Positions 1-11,633 of a stretch of 33,718 bases of DNA are shown piece after piece. The notes below the pieces were generated by a model. That model did not search any database. It was not told the origin of the DNA and saw only the letters and a program-made list of their open reading frames with translations. The position numbers and the translations under genes were made by a program. Each line of letters starts with the position of its first letter. The stretch's first letter is position 1. Source of the stretch: Blautia sp. AF19-10LB (GTDB taxonomy: Bacteria; Bacillota; Clostridia; Lachnospirales; Lachnospiraceae); the NCBI RefSeq assembly GCF_003461245.1, contig NZ_QTWS01000022.1, positions 35,693 through 69,410 on the forward strand, given 5' to 3'.

Positions 1-68
1 TGTATGTCTCGGGATTTTGCCATATTCATGGCAAAACACCTCGCGGGATACTACCTGCGAACAATTAC
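1..68. repeat. Dispersed multi-hairpin repeat, copy 1 (cut by window edge)
   Basis: Positions 2-68 match 10281-10347. Positions 2-50 are identical over 49 bases and the remainder is diverged. The copy contains the stem TTTTGCCAT/ATGGCAAAA with loop ATTC, and a degenerate end resembling GTGAACAGTTAC. It lies 47 bases downstream of the guaB stop, in the same orientation relative to guaB as the second copy has to pepT. The rest of the element is beyond the window. Confidence 0.85.
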
Positions 69-115
69 ATAATATACTACTTTATTTAGTTTCGCAAGAA
101 TAAAAATCAAAACAA

Positions 116-1640
<1,525 letters not shown>

Positions 1641-1644
<4 letters not shown>

Positions 1645-2144
1645 TCCAAAAAAACTTTGCTCGGGGCTGAATTTTTGATAGCCTGCTGCATCGTTTCATC
1701 CGGTTCGATAATGATCTTGCAGTTCTCGCCCTTGTCCCTGGTGATGATCGCAAAACGCTTATGGGATGGATTTCCGGAAGAATAGTCCAGTGTCTTCATC
1801 TTACTGTTGCTGTTGTAATAATCCAAGCGGTGTGAATCCAGAGGGGCTACAAGGTCAGCCTCCCTGATGTTCACTGTCTTGGCCTTCTTACGTTTGGATT
1901 TCGCCATGACCATGTCAATGTCCATCTCTCCGTTTACAAAAAGATACTCGTATTCGAGGTCTGTCTTCGGCACGATAAAGTAGCATGCGATTCCAAGCAC
2001 AACTGCTGCCAGAAGGAACAGGAAATTGAATAAAAGTCCTGCTACAGCGGCAAGCACGGTCAGACCGATCAGGCCATATTTTGTTATGACGTCTTTGGAT
2101 GTCGGCTCTTTCTTTACCAGAAATTCAGAATATAAATCACTCAT
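1641..2144 (-). CDS. Small membrane protein, probably DUF6106 family
   Basis: The function is not known. The product has 167 residues: a short hydrophilic N-terminus (about 1-22), two adjacent hydrophobic segments (about 24-40 and 43-58) that probably form a membrane hairpin, and a C-terminal soluble domain of about 105 residues rich in Lys, Asp and beta-type residues. It resembles the uncharacterised DUF6106 proteins of Lachnospiraceae, a match made from memory of size and shape and not searched. The start has the ribosome site AAAGGAAA. The gene lies between the groEL terminator and the guaB promoter, so it is probably a separate short unit. I found no convincing promoter of its own. Confidence 0.75.
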
Positions 2145-2179
2145 CTCTGTTTTCCTTTCTTTTGTTTTTCATTATTCTA

Positions 2180-2214
2180 TCATAAAAGAAGACCAGCGTC
2201 TATGACGCTGGTCT
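2180..2214 (-). terminator. Intrinsic terminator of groESL
   Basis: A perfect 11-bp stem (AGACCAGCGTC/GACGCTGGTCT, 2190-2214) with a three-base loop. On the minus strand it is followed by the T-rich tract TCTTTTAT. It lies 19 bases after the groEL stop. Confidence 0.9.
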
Positions 2215-2233
2215 GATATTTAGAAAACTTTAA

Positions 2234-4185
<1,952 letters not shown>

Positions 4186-4223
4186 CTATTTTCCTCCTTT
4201 ATTGTTTCCTTGCTTTTCGATTA

Positions 4224-4250
4224 CTAGCACTCATTTCGTTTGAGTGCTAA
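4224..4250 (-). promoter_or_regulatory. CIRCE operator (HrcA site) of groESL
   Basis: Inverted repeat with consensus arms TTAGCACTC-N9-GAGTGCTAA. The right arm (4242-4250) is perfect and the left arm (4224-4232) has one mismatch (C for the first T). It starts about 11 bases after the -10 element, so HrcA bound here would cover the transcription start. hrcA is not in this window. Confidence 0.95.
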
Positions 4251-4261
4251 TCACTGTCCTT

Positions 4262-4290
4262 ATATTATTTAATTCCGTTATTTTCTGCAA
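4262..4290 (-). promoter_or_regulatory. Sigma-A promoter for groESL
   Basis: Minus strand: TTGCAG (4285-4290), a 17-base spacer and TAATAT (4262-4267). The start is predicted near 4255, at the edge of CIRCE. The rest of the gap between groES and codY (4291-4439) is AT-rich, with nothing else recognised. Confidence 0.75.
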
Positions 4291-4439
4291 CTCTTTTCAT
4301 CGTCATAAATCACTGTATATTTAGATATTATCTCTTTTTTTCTTTGATTTTCTTTAATTTTCTTATTTTACTGTTTTTCAGTAATTTTTTATACAGGATC
4401 AGCGGACACGCATCCGGTGCCTCCTTGCTGTACAGCGCG

Positions 4440-4487
4440 AAAAAAAGCTCCTTCTCACCAGACATACGCCCGATGAAAAAGAGCTTT
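4440..4487 (-). terminator. Intrinsic terminator of codY
   Basis: On the minus strand AAAGCTC-TTTTTC pairs with GAGAAG-GAGCTTT (13 bp including two G-U pairs, 4444-4487) around an 18-base loop, followed by a run of T. It lies about 30 bases after the codY stop. Confidence 0.8.
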
Positions 4488-4517
4488 CTTAGATTCTTAT
4501 TTCTGATCAGTCTCTGA

Positions 4518-5303
4518 TCATGCTTTCTTGTTTCTCTGTGCTTTGATTTCTTCGAGTTCATCGAAGATCACTTCATTGAGAACCTTGATGTAGGTTCCCT
4601 TCATACCGGAAGAACGGGACTCGATAACACCTGCACTCTCGAATTTACGGAGCGCATTTACGATCACGGATCTGGTGATTCCCACGCGGTCTGCAATCTT
4701 GCTCGCAACCAGGATTCCCTCTTCTCCATCCAACTCGTCAAAGATATGGATGATTGCTTCCAGTTCGGAGAATGACAGAGTGTTGAAGGCTGATTTGACA
4801 ACCTGCTGCTTACGGTCCTCTTCTGCATTCTCTTCGTGCACTGCACGCATCATTTCAAGCCCTACTACGGTTGTGCCGTATTCACTGACAATGATATCCT
4901 CGATATCGTATGGCTTATTATCACGATACATGAAAACTGTTCCCAGACGTTCGCCGGCGATATCGATCGGATTGATGATACCCTGGCAGCTGCTGTCAAC
5001 GTGCTCAAACCCTAAAGTCTGAAGATTCACATTTTCCTTAGTTGATAAAACTCCCAAAAAACGCTCGTTCAACAATTCATCTACGTGTCCGCCAACGTTA
5101 TCCTCAATCAGTTCAGTTATTTCTTTCACACCCGGGCATAAACTGATGCCTAAGACTTTGCCCTTCTTGCTCAGTACCAGGATATTGGAACTTAAAGTCT
5201 CCATCAGAACCTGACAGATGTCATTGAACACAACCTTACTGGAACTGCTATTGTGCAAAAGTTTGTTAATTTTTCTTGTTTTATCTAACAACTGAACGCT
5301 CAT
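4518..5303 (-). CDS. codY: GTP- and branched-chain-amino-acid-sensing transcriptional repressor CodY
   Basis: Global regulator of nutrient adaptation in Bacillota. It binds DNA when GTP and Ile/Leu/Val are plentiful. The 261 residues fit the family. The N-terminal half is the ligand-sensing GAF domain, starting MSVQLLDKTRKINKLL. The C-terminal winged helix carries the highly conserved ASKIADRVGITRSVIVNALRKFESAGVIESRS (about residues 203-235). An upstream Met would add 19 residues, but the start at 5303 has AAGGAGG and matches the family N-terminus. It is the last gene of the yifB-dprA-topA-codY cluster, with its own promoter. A CodY box at 5412-5426 suggests autoregulation. Confidence 0.98.
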   Translation of the reverse strand: MSVQLLDKTRKINKLLHNSSSSKVVFNDICQVLMETLSSNILVLSKKGKVLGISLCPGVKEITELIEDNVGGHVDELLNERFLGVLSTKENVNLQTLGFEHVDSSCQGIINPIDIAGERLGTVFMYRDNKPYDIEDIIVSEYGTTVVGLEMMRAVHEENAEEDRKQQVVKSAFNTLSFSELEAIIHIFDELDGEEGILVASKIADRVGITRSVIVNALRKFESAGVIESRSSGMKGTYIKVLNEVIFDELEEIKAQRNKKA

Positions 5304-5351
5304 CTTGGCCTCCTTCAATGATTTATTCGATGTAACCATCTTTATAAGATA

Positions 5352-5380
5352 ATAGTACACGCTTCACCACGAAAAAGCAA
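5352..5380 (-). promoter_or_regulatory. Sigma-A promoter for codY
   Basis: Minus strand: TTGCTT (5375-5380), a 17-base spacer and TACTAT (5352-5357). The start is predicted near 5345, with a leader of about 42 bases. Confidence 0.65.
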
Positions 5381-5411
5381 GATATTTTTATATTTTTTTC
5401 GATTTTATCTG

Positions 5412-5426
5412 CATTTTCAGAAAATT
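5412..5426 (-). promoter_or_regulatory. Predicted CodY-binding box upstream of codY
   Basis: AATTTTCTGAAAATG on the minus strand matches 14 of 15 positions of the CodY consensus AATTTTCWGAAAATT. It lies 8 bases after the topA stop and about 32 bases upstream of the codY -35. The site is seen directly; binding is inferred. Confidence 0.75.
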
Positions 5427-5433
5427 CTTATAT

Positions 5434-7506
5434 TCAGTCTTCTTCTTTTGTTTTTGCCTCTACATAACCGCAGGTTTCCTGACTGCAGACCAGTTTATTT
5501 CCTTTTTCGATCATATAGCTTCCGCAGACAGGGCACTTCTTGTCTGACGGTTTCTGCCAGGACATAAAATCGCATTCCGGATTGTCAATACATCCGTAAT
5601 ACTTACGTCCCTTCTGTGTTTTCTTAAGGACGACATCCTTGCCGCATTTCGGGCAGGCAACACCGATCTTTTCGTAATAAGGCTTGGTGTTTCTGCACTC
5701 CGGGAATCCCGGACAGGCAAGAAATCTTCCGTGAGGTCCGTACTTGATGACCATATTTCTGCCGCAGACATCACAGACTTCCTCTGTGACTTCATCCTGG
5801 ATATCAACTTTTTCCAATTCTTTCTCAGCTGCATCTACGTCTTTCTTGAGGTCAGGGTAGAAGTTTCTGACAACCGTCTTCCACTGGACAGTGCCTGCCT
5901 CCACGCAGTCCAGAAGGCCTTCCATCATCGCCGTAAAGCGCACATCCACGATGCTTGGGAATGCCTGTTTCATGATGTTGTTGACAACCTCTCCAAGTTC
6001 TGTCACATAGAGGTTCTTCTGTTCCTTGGAAACGTAACGTCTGCTGATGATCGTTGTGATCGTAGGCGCATAAGTACTCGGTCGTCCGATGCCCTGTTCC
6101 TCCAGCGCCTTGACGAGGGACGCCTCTGTGTAATGTGCCGGCGGCTGTGTGAAATGCTGCTCCGGTTTGAGTTCTTCCAGAGTAAGTTTCATGCCTTTTT
6201 CCAGGGACTGACTCAGGACATTGCCTTTCTGGTTATCCTCTTCCTGTGTATAGACGGATAAGAAACCATCAAATACTACCTTGGAAGCCGCAACGGTGAA
6301 AGTATATTCTCCTGCTCCGATCTTTACAGAAGTTGTCTCATATCTGGCTGCCGCCATTCTGCTGGCAGTAAAACGTTTCCAGATCAGCTGATACAGACGG
6401 AACTGGTCTCTGGAAAGAGATTCCTTGATCATTGCCGGCAGTCTGGTGATGTCGGTCGGTCGGATTGCCTCATGCGCATCCTGGATCTTCTGCTCTTTCT
6501 TGACAGATTTCTCTGTTACAGATACATACTCTTCTCCGTACTGCTGTCCGATGTATTCTCTTGCGGCTGCATCTGCCTCCTGGGAGATTCGGGTGGAATC
6601 GGTACGCAGATAAGTGATGATACCTACTGTGCCGCTTCCCTTGATGTCAACACCCTCGTATAACTGCTGTGCCAGACGCATTGTCTTCTGTGTGGAAAAA
6701 TTGAGTGTCTTGGATGCTTCCTGCTGCAGAGTACTGGTGGTAAAAGGAAGCGGAGCATTCTTGATACGCTCACCCTTCTTGACTTCCGTGATCTCATACT
6801 CTGCATTTTCCAGTTTCGCAAGAAGTTCTTCCATTTCTTTCTTATTGTGAATCGGCATCTTCTTGTCTGTGCCGTAGAATTTCGCCTTGAGAGGTTTCTT
6901 CTCTCCTTTGACACGGAATTCACCATCCAGGCTCCAGTATTCCTCTGGAATGAATGCATTGATCTCATCCTCACGGTCACAGATGATACGCAGTGCTACA
7001 GACTGCACACGGCCCGCACTTAAGCCTCTCTTGACCTTGACCCAGAGAAGCGGGCTGATAGTATATCCTACCATTCTGTCCAGCATTCTTCTCGCCTGCT
7101 GTGCATCTACCAGGTTCATATCCAGATCCCTTGGCTGCTTGATAGAATTCTTCACGGCCGTCTTGGTAATCTCATTGAAAGAAATCCTGCGCATCTTGGC
7201 CGGATCTTCCTTCAACGCCTGCATCAGATGCCAGGAAATCGCCTCTCCTTCACGGTCAGGGTCAGTTGCGAGATAGATCTTGTCTGCTTTTTTTGCAGCC
7301 TTACGAAGTCCCGCAAGGAGCTCTCCTTTCCCACGGATCGTAATATATTTCGGCTCAAAATCGTTATCCACATCGATTCCGAACTGACTCTTCGGGAAAT
7401 CCCTCACATGTCCGTTTGATGCCTGTACATCATAATTACTTCCAAGAAATTTTTTTATGGTTTTTACTTTTGCAGGTGATTCTACTATCACCAGATATTT
7501 CGCCAT
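5434..7506 (-). CDS. topA: DNA topoisomerase I (type IA)
   Basis: Relaxes negative supercoils through a transient 5'-phosphotyrosine bond. The 690 residues fit Bacillota TopA. The Toprim domain is at about 1-115, with VIVESPAKVKTIKKFLG and the acidic motif DPDREGEA. The core carries RMVGY and GLSAGRVQSVALR, and the catalytic tyrosine is in GIITYLRTDSTRIS (near residue 300). The C-terminus has three four-Cys zinc ribbons, beginning CDVCGRN, CPKCGKD and CPVCGSY. The ribosome site is GGAGAGG. The gene starts 47 bases after dprA and is probably cotranscribed with it. I saw no obvious terminator before codY. Confidence 0.98.
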   Translation of the reverse strand: MAKYLVIVESPAKVKTIKKFLGSNYDVQASNGHVRDFPKSQFGIDVDNDFEPKYITIRGKGELLAGLRKAAKKADKIYLATDPDREGEAISWHLMQALKEDPAKMRRISFNEITKTAVKNSIKQPRDLDMNLVDAQQARRMLDRMVGYTISPLLWVKVKRGLSAGRVQSVALRIICDREDEINAFIPEEYWSLDGEFRVKGEKKPLKAKFYGTDKKMPIHNKKEMEELLAKLENAEYEITEVKKGERIKNAPLPFTTSTLQQEASKTLNFSTQKTMRLAQQLYEGVDIKGSGTVGIITYLRTDSTRISQEADAAAREYIGQQYGEEYVSVTEKSVKKEQKIQDAHEAIRPTDITRLPAMIKESLSRDQFRLYQLIWKRFTASRMAAARYETTSVKIGAGEYTFTVAASKVVFDGFLSVYTQEEDNQKGNVLSQSLEKGMKLTLEELKPEQHFTQPPAHYTEASLVKALEEQGIGRPSTYAPTITTIISRRYVSKEQKNLYVTELGEVVNNIMKQAFPSIVDVRFTAMMEGLLDCVEAGTVQWKTVVRNFYPDLKKDVDAAEKELEKVDIQDEVTEEVCDVCGRNMVIKYGPHGRFLACPGFPECRNTKPYYEKIGVACPKCGKDVVLKKTQKGRKYYGCIDNPECDFMSWQKPSDKKCPVCGSYMIEKGNKLVCSQETCGYVEAKTKEED

Positions 7507-7553
7507 GCTACCTCTCCTACTTTTGCTAAACTCTCCGGGATCTGTTTGTTACC

Positions 7554-8441
7554 TTAAGTCTCTTTTATATAGTAATGTCTGCCGATCTCCCGGACCAGGC
7601 CCGACAGTTTTAATTCCAGTAAAAGGCTCCCGATCTTCTCTGGTGGAAGTCCTGTTTTCTGGATCAGAAAATCCGTAGATTTTGGTCGTAAATCGAGACA
7701 ACTATACACCAATTTCAAATCGCTTGCAAGTCCTAAGTCATTTTTTTCGGGTGATTTTACTTTATTTTCACAATTAAGCCCCAGTTCCCGAAGCAGGATT
7801 TCCGGGCTGTATGCGATCCCTGCACCGTCATAGATCAGCTTGTGACACCCCATACTCAAGGCCTCATTTACAGGTCCCGGAACCGCATAAACGATTTTTC
7901 CCTGATCCAACGCCCACTGTGCTGTGATAAGCGATCCGCTCTTTTCGCGCGCCTCTACAATAAGTACCAGATCTGCAAGTCCACTGATGATCCTGTTTCT
8001 CGCAGGAAAAAAATAGTTCCTCGCCCGCATGCCCGGTGGCTGCTCACTCAGGATCCCTCCATTTTCTCTCAGGATGCGGGCATATAAAGGGCGATTCCCG
8101 CTCGGATAACAGATATCGACACCTCCCGCAAGAACCGCATAGGTCGGTGTGCCGCCTTCCAGGGCTCCTTTGTGTGCCTCTGCATCAATCCCATATGCCA
8201 TGCCGCTGATGATCTGCACCCCGGCACTACTCAGGATCTTTGCATAGCGAAAAGCCTGGATTCTCCCATACGGGCTGCACGCCCTGGCACCTACGATCGC
8301 TGCTGTCGGCTTCTTCGCATCCGGCAGGTTTCCTTTCGCAAAAAGTATCTCCGGCATTTTGGGGTAATTGTTCAGTTTTTGTGGATATTCTGCGCTTTTG
8401 CTGCTGATCTGCCGGATTCTTTCTTCTGGTTTTTCTTCCAT
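7554..8441 (-). CDS. dprA: DNA-processing protein DprA (Smf family)
   Basis: Loads RecA on incoming single-stranded DNA during natural transformation and is common even in species not known to be competent. The 295 residues contain the Rossmann-like core with AAIVGARACSPYGR, IISGMAYGIDAEAHKGAL, the RNRIISGLADLVLIVEA segment and GSLITAQWALDQGK. A C-terminal winged-helix-like domain covers about residues 230-292. The N-terminus is short: only about 45 residues precede the Rossmann core, so the helix-hairpin/SAM-like domain of many DprA proteins appears to be missing. The start cannot extend far, because yifB ends 35 bases upstream. The ribosome site is GAGGT. Confidence 0.95.
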   Translation of the reverse strand: MEEKPEERIRQISSKSAEYPQKLNNYPKMPEILFAKGNLPDAKKPTAAIVGARACSPYGRIQAFRYAKILSSAGVQIISGMAYGIDAEAHKGALEGGTPTYAVLAGGVDICYPSGNRPLYARILRENGGILSEQPPGMRARNYFFPARNRIISGLADLVLIVEAREKSGSLITAQWALDQGKIVYAVPGPVNEALSMGCHKLIYDGAGIAYSPEILLRELGLNCENKVKSPEKNDLGLASDLKLVYSCLDLRPKSTDFLIQKTGLPPEKIGSLLLELKLSGLVREIGRHYYIKET

Positions 8442-8476
8442 ATAAAATACCTCGTCTTTTTCTTTTTTATGACACT

Positions 8477-9997
8477 TTAATTCCAGTATTTTTTATCAAA
8501 TGCACGATAGGATAACGCTTCCCCTATATGGTGCTTCTTTATGGCTTCACAGTAGTCCATATCCGCGATCGTCCTTGCGACTTTGAGCAGGCGGTGGTAT
8601 GCCCTTGCACTGAACGGCATATGTTCAAAAGCCATCTGCAAAAGATTTTTCCCCTCTTTATCCAGCTGGCAGAATTTTTCTATCTGGCTTCCTTTGAGTT
8701 CTCCGTTAAACTGAATTCCTTCATTCTTGTATCTTTCCCGCTGCAGCTCCTGTACTTTTGTCACACGCTCCCGGATCGTGTCTGTCGATTCTCCGATCCG
8801 TCTGCTGCTCAGGCCCTCGAAATCGACTGGCGTGACATCCGCACAAAGATCCAGGCGGTCGAGAAGCGGCTGGCTGATCCTTCCCTGATACTGCGAAACC
8901 TGTGCCGGTGTACAGCGGCAGCGGTTCATATCCGGATAGTGTCCGCAGGGACAGGGATTCATCGCCGCGCACAGGATAAAATCTGCCGGAAACTCATACG
9001 TCCCATACACTCTCGCGATCCGGATCACCTTATCCTCCAGAGGCTGTCTCAGGATCTCCAGGCTCCTTCTGGAAAACTCCGGCATCTCATCCAGGAAAAG
9101 CACGCCTCTGTGTGCCAGTGTAACTTCCCCCGGTCTCGGATTTCGCCCGCCGCCTGCCAGTGCCTGTGCAGAGCAGGTATGGTGCGGGCTCCGGAACGGC
9201 CGGCTTCGCACCAGAGGATCGTCTGCCGGCAAAAGTCCGGCAATGCTGTAGATTTTTGTCAATTCCAGTCCCTCCTCCAGTGTCAGAGGCGGCATGATCC
9301 CCGGGATCCGCTTGGCAACCATCGTTTTGCCAGCTCCCGGCGGTCCGATCATCAGAAGGTTGTGAAATCCGCTGACCGCGATCTCTACTGCCCTTCGAAG
9401 ACTTTCCTGTCCTTTGATCTCACAGAAATCTGCTTTCTCTTTGTTCTCTGCGAGCAGAATCTCGGCTTCTTCTATGTGGTAACTTTCCGGTTTTCTCAGA
9501 TACTGGATCATCTCATTCAGATCTTTTACCCCGATCACTTTCATATCCGGGATCAGTCTCGCCTCCCGCAGATTTTCTGCCGGAACAACGCAGAAACGGC
9601 ATTTTTCTTCCCTCGCCCGGATGATCATTGGCAGGATCCCTGAGATCGCATGGATATTTCCATTCAGGCTGATCTCGCCTGCCATCATAACTTTCTGAAG
9701 CTGCTCCGATTTCAGTATCCCGGATGCGGCAAGCACTGCTGCCGCGAGAGGCAGGTCGAATCCCGCTCCTTCCTTCTTGATATCTGCCGGGGCAAAATTG
9801 ACCGTGATCCTCTTTGGCGGAAGTGCGATCCCGTTATTCTTTAAGGCTGTCCGCACCCGGTCCTGCGCCTCCTTTACCTGTGCAGAAGGAAATCCGACCA
9901 TCGTAAAAGAAGGCAGGCCGTCACTGACATCTGCCTCCACATGGATCGGATGCACCTCCATGCCCAGGATTGCTGCTGATAATACACTCGCAAACAT
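8477..9997 (-). CDS. YifB/ComM family AAA+ ATPase (Mg-chelatase-like)
   Basis: ComM/YifB proteins are hexameric AAA+ motors linked to branch migration during recombination and transformation. The 506-residue length is typical. The N-terminal S16-like domain is at about 1-170 (DLPLAAAVLAASG). The AAA+ core has Walker A GPPGAGKT at residues 218-225 and Walker B GVLFLDEMPEF. A Cys-rich insert (NPCPCGHYPDMNRCRCTP) and the C-terminal Mg-chelatase helical domain follow. The longer reading adds 8 residues, but the start at 9997 has AAAGGAG and the conserved MFASVLSAAI opening. It stands directly before dprA, as in many Firmicutes, which fits a shared role in DNA uptake or recombination. Confidence 0.95.
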   Translation of the reverse strand: MFASVLSAAILGMEVHPIHVEADVSDGLPSFTMVGFPSAQVKEAQDRVRTALKNNGIALPPKRITVNFAPADIKKEGAGFDLPLAAAVLAASGILKSEQLQKVMMAGEISLNGNIHAISGILPMIIRAREEKCRFCVVPAENLREARLIPDMKVIGVKDLNEMIQYLRKPESYHIEEAEILLAENKEKADFCEIKGQESLRRAVEIAVSGFHNLLMIGPPGAGKTMVAKRIPGIMPPLTLEEGLELTKIYSIAGLLPADDPLVRSRPFRSPHHTCSAQALAGGGRNPRPGEVTLAHRGVLFLDEMPEFSRRSLEILRQPLEDKVIRIARVYGTYEFPADFILCAAMNPCPCGHYPDMNRCRCTPAQVSQYQGRISQPLLDRLDLCADVTPVDFEGLSSRRIGESTDTIRERVTKVQELQRERYKNEGIQFNGELKGSQIEKFCQLDKEGKNLLQMAFEHMPFSARAYHRLLKVARTIADMDYCEAIKKHHIGEALSYRAFDKKYWN

Positions 9998-10087
9998 GGT
10001 ACTCCTTTCTTTCAGTGGCATCCCCGATCTGCCTGATATTCAATTGTTGTTTTGTATTGGAAATATATAAAATAAAATAGAAAAAAG

Positions 10088-10115
10088 AAAAGCCTACTAC
10101 TAATACCAGGCTTTT
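10088..10115 (-). terminator. Second terminator-like hairpin between pepT and yifB
   Basis: AAAAGCCT (10088-10095) pairs with AGGCTTTT (10108-10115) around a 12-base loop, and the minus strand continues into a T-rich tract. It sits downstream of the stronger pepT terminator. I see no convincing yifB promoter between it and yifB. Confidence 0.5.
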
Positions 10116-10167
10116 TAAAGAAATCTGCTCTTGTTTTATTATAATTTATCCTGTTCTGAAATTCAAG

Positions 10168-10201
10168 AAAAAAGGAGCCGCAGATCCAAATCCGCCGCTC
10201 C
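10168..10201 (-). terminator. Intrinsic terminator of pepT
   Basis: A GC-rich stem with two internal mismatches (GGAGC...GCTCC, 10174-10201) is followed on the minus strand by TTTTTTC. It lies directly beyond the 142-bp repeat, so the repeat would be carried in the pepT 3' UTR. Confidence 0.8.
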
Positions 10202-10205
10202 TGTC

Positions 10206-10347
10206 GTTACTGTTCACTCCGTTCACAGTAACTTGGTCAAAATGCATTCCAAATCACCTTCGGTGATGGCATTTTTCCCCGTATGTCTCGGGATTTTGCC
10301 ATATTCATGGCAAAACACCTCGCGGGATATTACCCGTGAACAGTTAC
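10206..10347. repeat. Dispersed multi-hairpin repeat, copy 2 (complete, 142 bp)
   Basis: Bounded by GTTACTGTTCAC (10206-10217) and GTGAACAGTTAC (10336-10347), which are inverted with one mismatch. Internal hairpins are GTTACTGT/ACAGTAAC (10206-10232), ATCACC/GGTGAT inside AAAATGC/GCATTTT (about 10239-10275), and TTTTGCCAT/ATGGCAAAA (10293-10314). The right half is repeated at positions 2-68. It starts 11 bases after the pepT stop and ends 4 bases before the pepT terminator. It encodes no transposase and is MITE-like or REP-like in form. Confidence 0.85.
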
Positions 10348-10358
10348 CTCCTGTCACT

Positions 10359-11576
10359 TTATTTTGTAAACTGTAAGATAATGTTTTTGATGATCTCTTT
10401 CGCTTTGTCCATTCCTTCTGCCGTGATATGCTCAAACGCTCCATGGAAGCCATAGCCGCCAGTTCCAAGATTTGGGCACGGAAGTCCCACAAAGCTGAGT
10501 CTCGCGCCATCTGTGCCGCCGCGGATCGGGGCAGCATCAGGTTCTACACCTGCCAGCTCGCACGCTTTCTTTGCGTAGTCGATCAGTTCCATGCATGGTT
10601 CGATCTTTTCACGCATATTTCGGTAGGAATCTTTGAGTATCAGTTCTACTGTCCCATCGCCGTATTTTTCATTTATAGCCGCTGCAATGTCCTGCATCAG
10701 CCTCTTGCGGTTCGCATAGCTCTCGGAATCGAAATCACGGATCAGATAGCTCAACCTGGATTCTTCCACCGTTCCTGTCATTTCAATCAGATGGAAAAAT
10801 CCCTCATATCCTTCTGTATATTCCGGTGCTTCTTCCGGCGGCAGCATTCCCTGGATCTCCATTGCGATCTTCTGCGAATTTTTCATGATTCCTTTTGCCT
10901 CACCCGGATGGACATTCACACCATGGATATAAAATTCCGCGGATGCCGCATTAAAATTCTCAAACTGGATCTCGCCCTCCGGACCTCCATCCACGGTGTA
11001 AGCATACGGTGCACCAAATCTTTCCAGATCCAGATGCTTTGCGCCGCTTCCGACTTCTTCATCGGTCGTAAAACTGACAGCGATTTTTCCATGTGGAATA
11101 TCTCCGTTTATCAGTTCTTCCACCGCCGTCAGGATCTCTGCAATCCCGGCCTTGTCATCGGCACCGAGCAGTGTCGTTCCATCTGTCGTGATCAGAGTTC
11201 TGCCCGCCAGTTTCTTTAATTCCGGAAAATCAGCCGGAGACAGTACTTTGCCGGAAGTCCCTAAGCCCACATCGTTTCCGTCATAAGCCTCGATGACCTG
11301 CGGACCCACGTTCTCTCCACTGTAATCCGGTGCGGTATCCATATGTGCGATAAATCCAATGGCTGTCTTGTCTTCATATCCTGGCGTTGCCGGAACATGC
11401 CCGTACACATAGCCGTACTTATCCATATCTGCATCTTTTATACCGATCTCTCTCATTTCCTGGACCAGCATTCTGGCCAGGTCAAACTGACGCTCTGTCG
11501 TCGGTGATGTCTGGCTCTCCTCATCACTGGTCGTCCAGACTCTGACGTATTTCAATAATCTCTCATCTACTCTCAT
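10359..11576 (-). CDS. pepT: Peptidase T (tripeptide aminopeptidase)
   Basis: Cytoplasmic di-zinc M20B peptidase that removes the N-terminal residue of tripeptides. The 405 residues match the family. Metal and catalytic motifs are AHMDTAPD (His78, Asp80), GADDKAG with the bridging Asp, TTDEEVGSGA with the catalytic Glu pair, and the late His in GYGFHGAFEHI. A dimerisation domain lies between the catalytic halves. The longer reading adds 12 residues; the start at 11576 has AAAGGAG and a family-like N-terminus. It is monocistronic, with its own promoter and terminator. The dispersed repeat is within its 3' UTR. Confidence 0.97.
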   Translation of the reverse strand: MRVDERLLKYVRVWTTSDEESQTSPTTERQFDLARMLVQEMREIGIKDADMDKYGYVYGHVPATPGYEDKTAIGFIAHMDTAPDYSGENVGPQVIEAYDGNDVGLGTSGKVLSPADFPELKKLAGRTLITTDGTTLLGADDKAGIAEILTAVEELINGDIPHGKIAVSFTTDEEVGSGAKHLDLERFGAPYAYTVDGGPEGEIQFENFNAASAEFYIHGVNVHPGEAKGIMKNSQKIAMEIQGMLPPEEAPEYTEGYEGFFHLIEMTGTVEESRLSYLIRDFDSESYANRKRLMQDIAAAINEKYGDGTVELILKDSYRNMREKIEPCMELIDYAKKACELAGVEPDAAPIRGGTDGARLSFVGLPCPNLGTGGYGFHGAFEHITAEGMDKAKEIIKNIILQFTK

Positions 11577-11633
11577 TTCTAGCTCCTTTTGGGTTGAAAA
11601 ACAGCCCTGCACTGCTTTATCATAATAAATTAT

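Noticed and set aside
4328..4561. 77-residue basic ORF after codY
   Set aside because: It overlaps the codY 3' end and spans the codY terminator; its Lys-rich end comes from AT-rich DNA and no ribosome site supports it.
10223..10537. 104-residue minus-strand ORF with tail in the repeat
   Set aside because: Mostly an alternative frame of pepT that runs into the dispersed repeat; no ribosome site.
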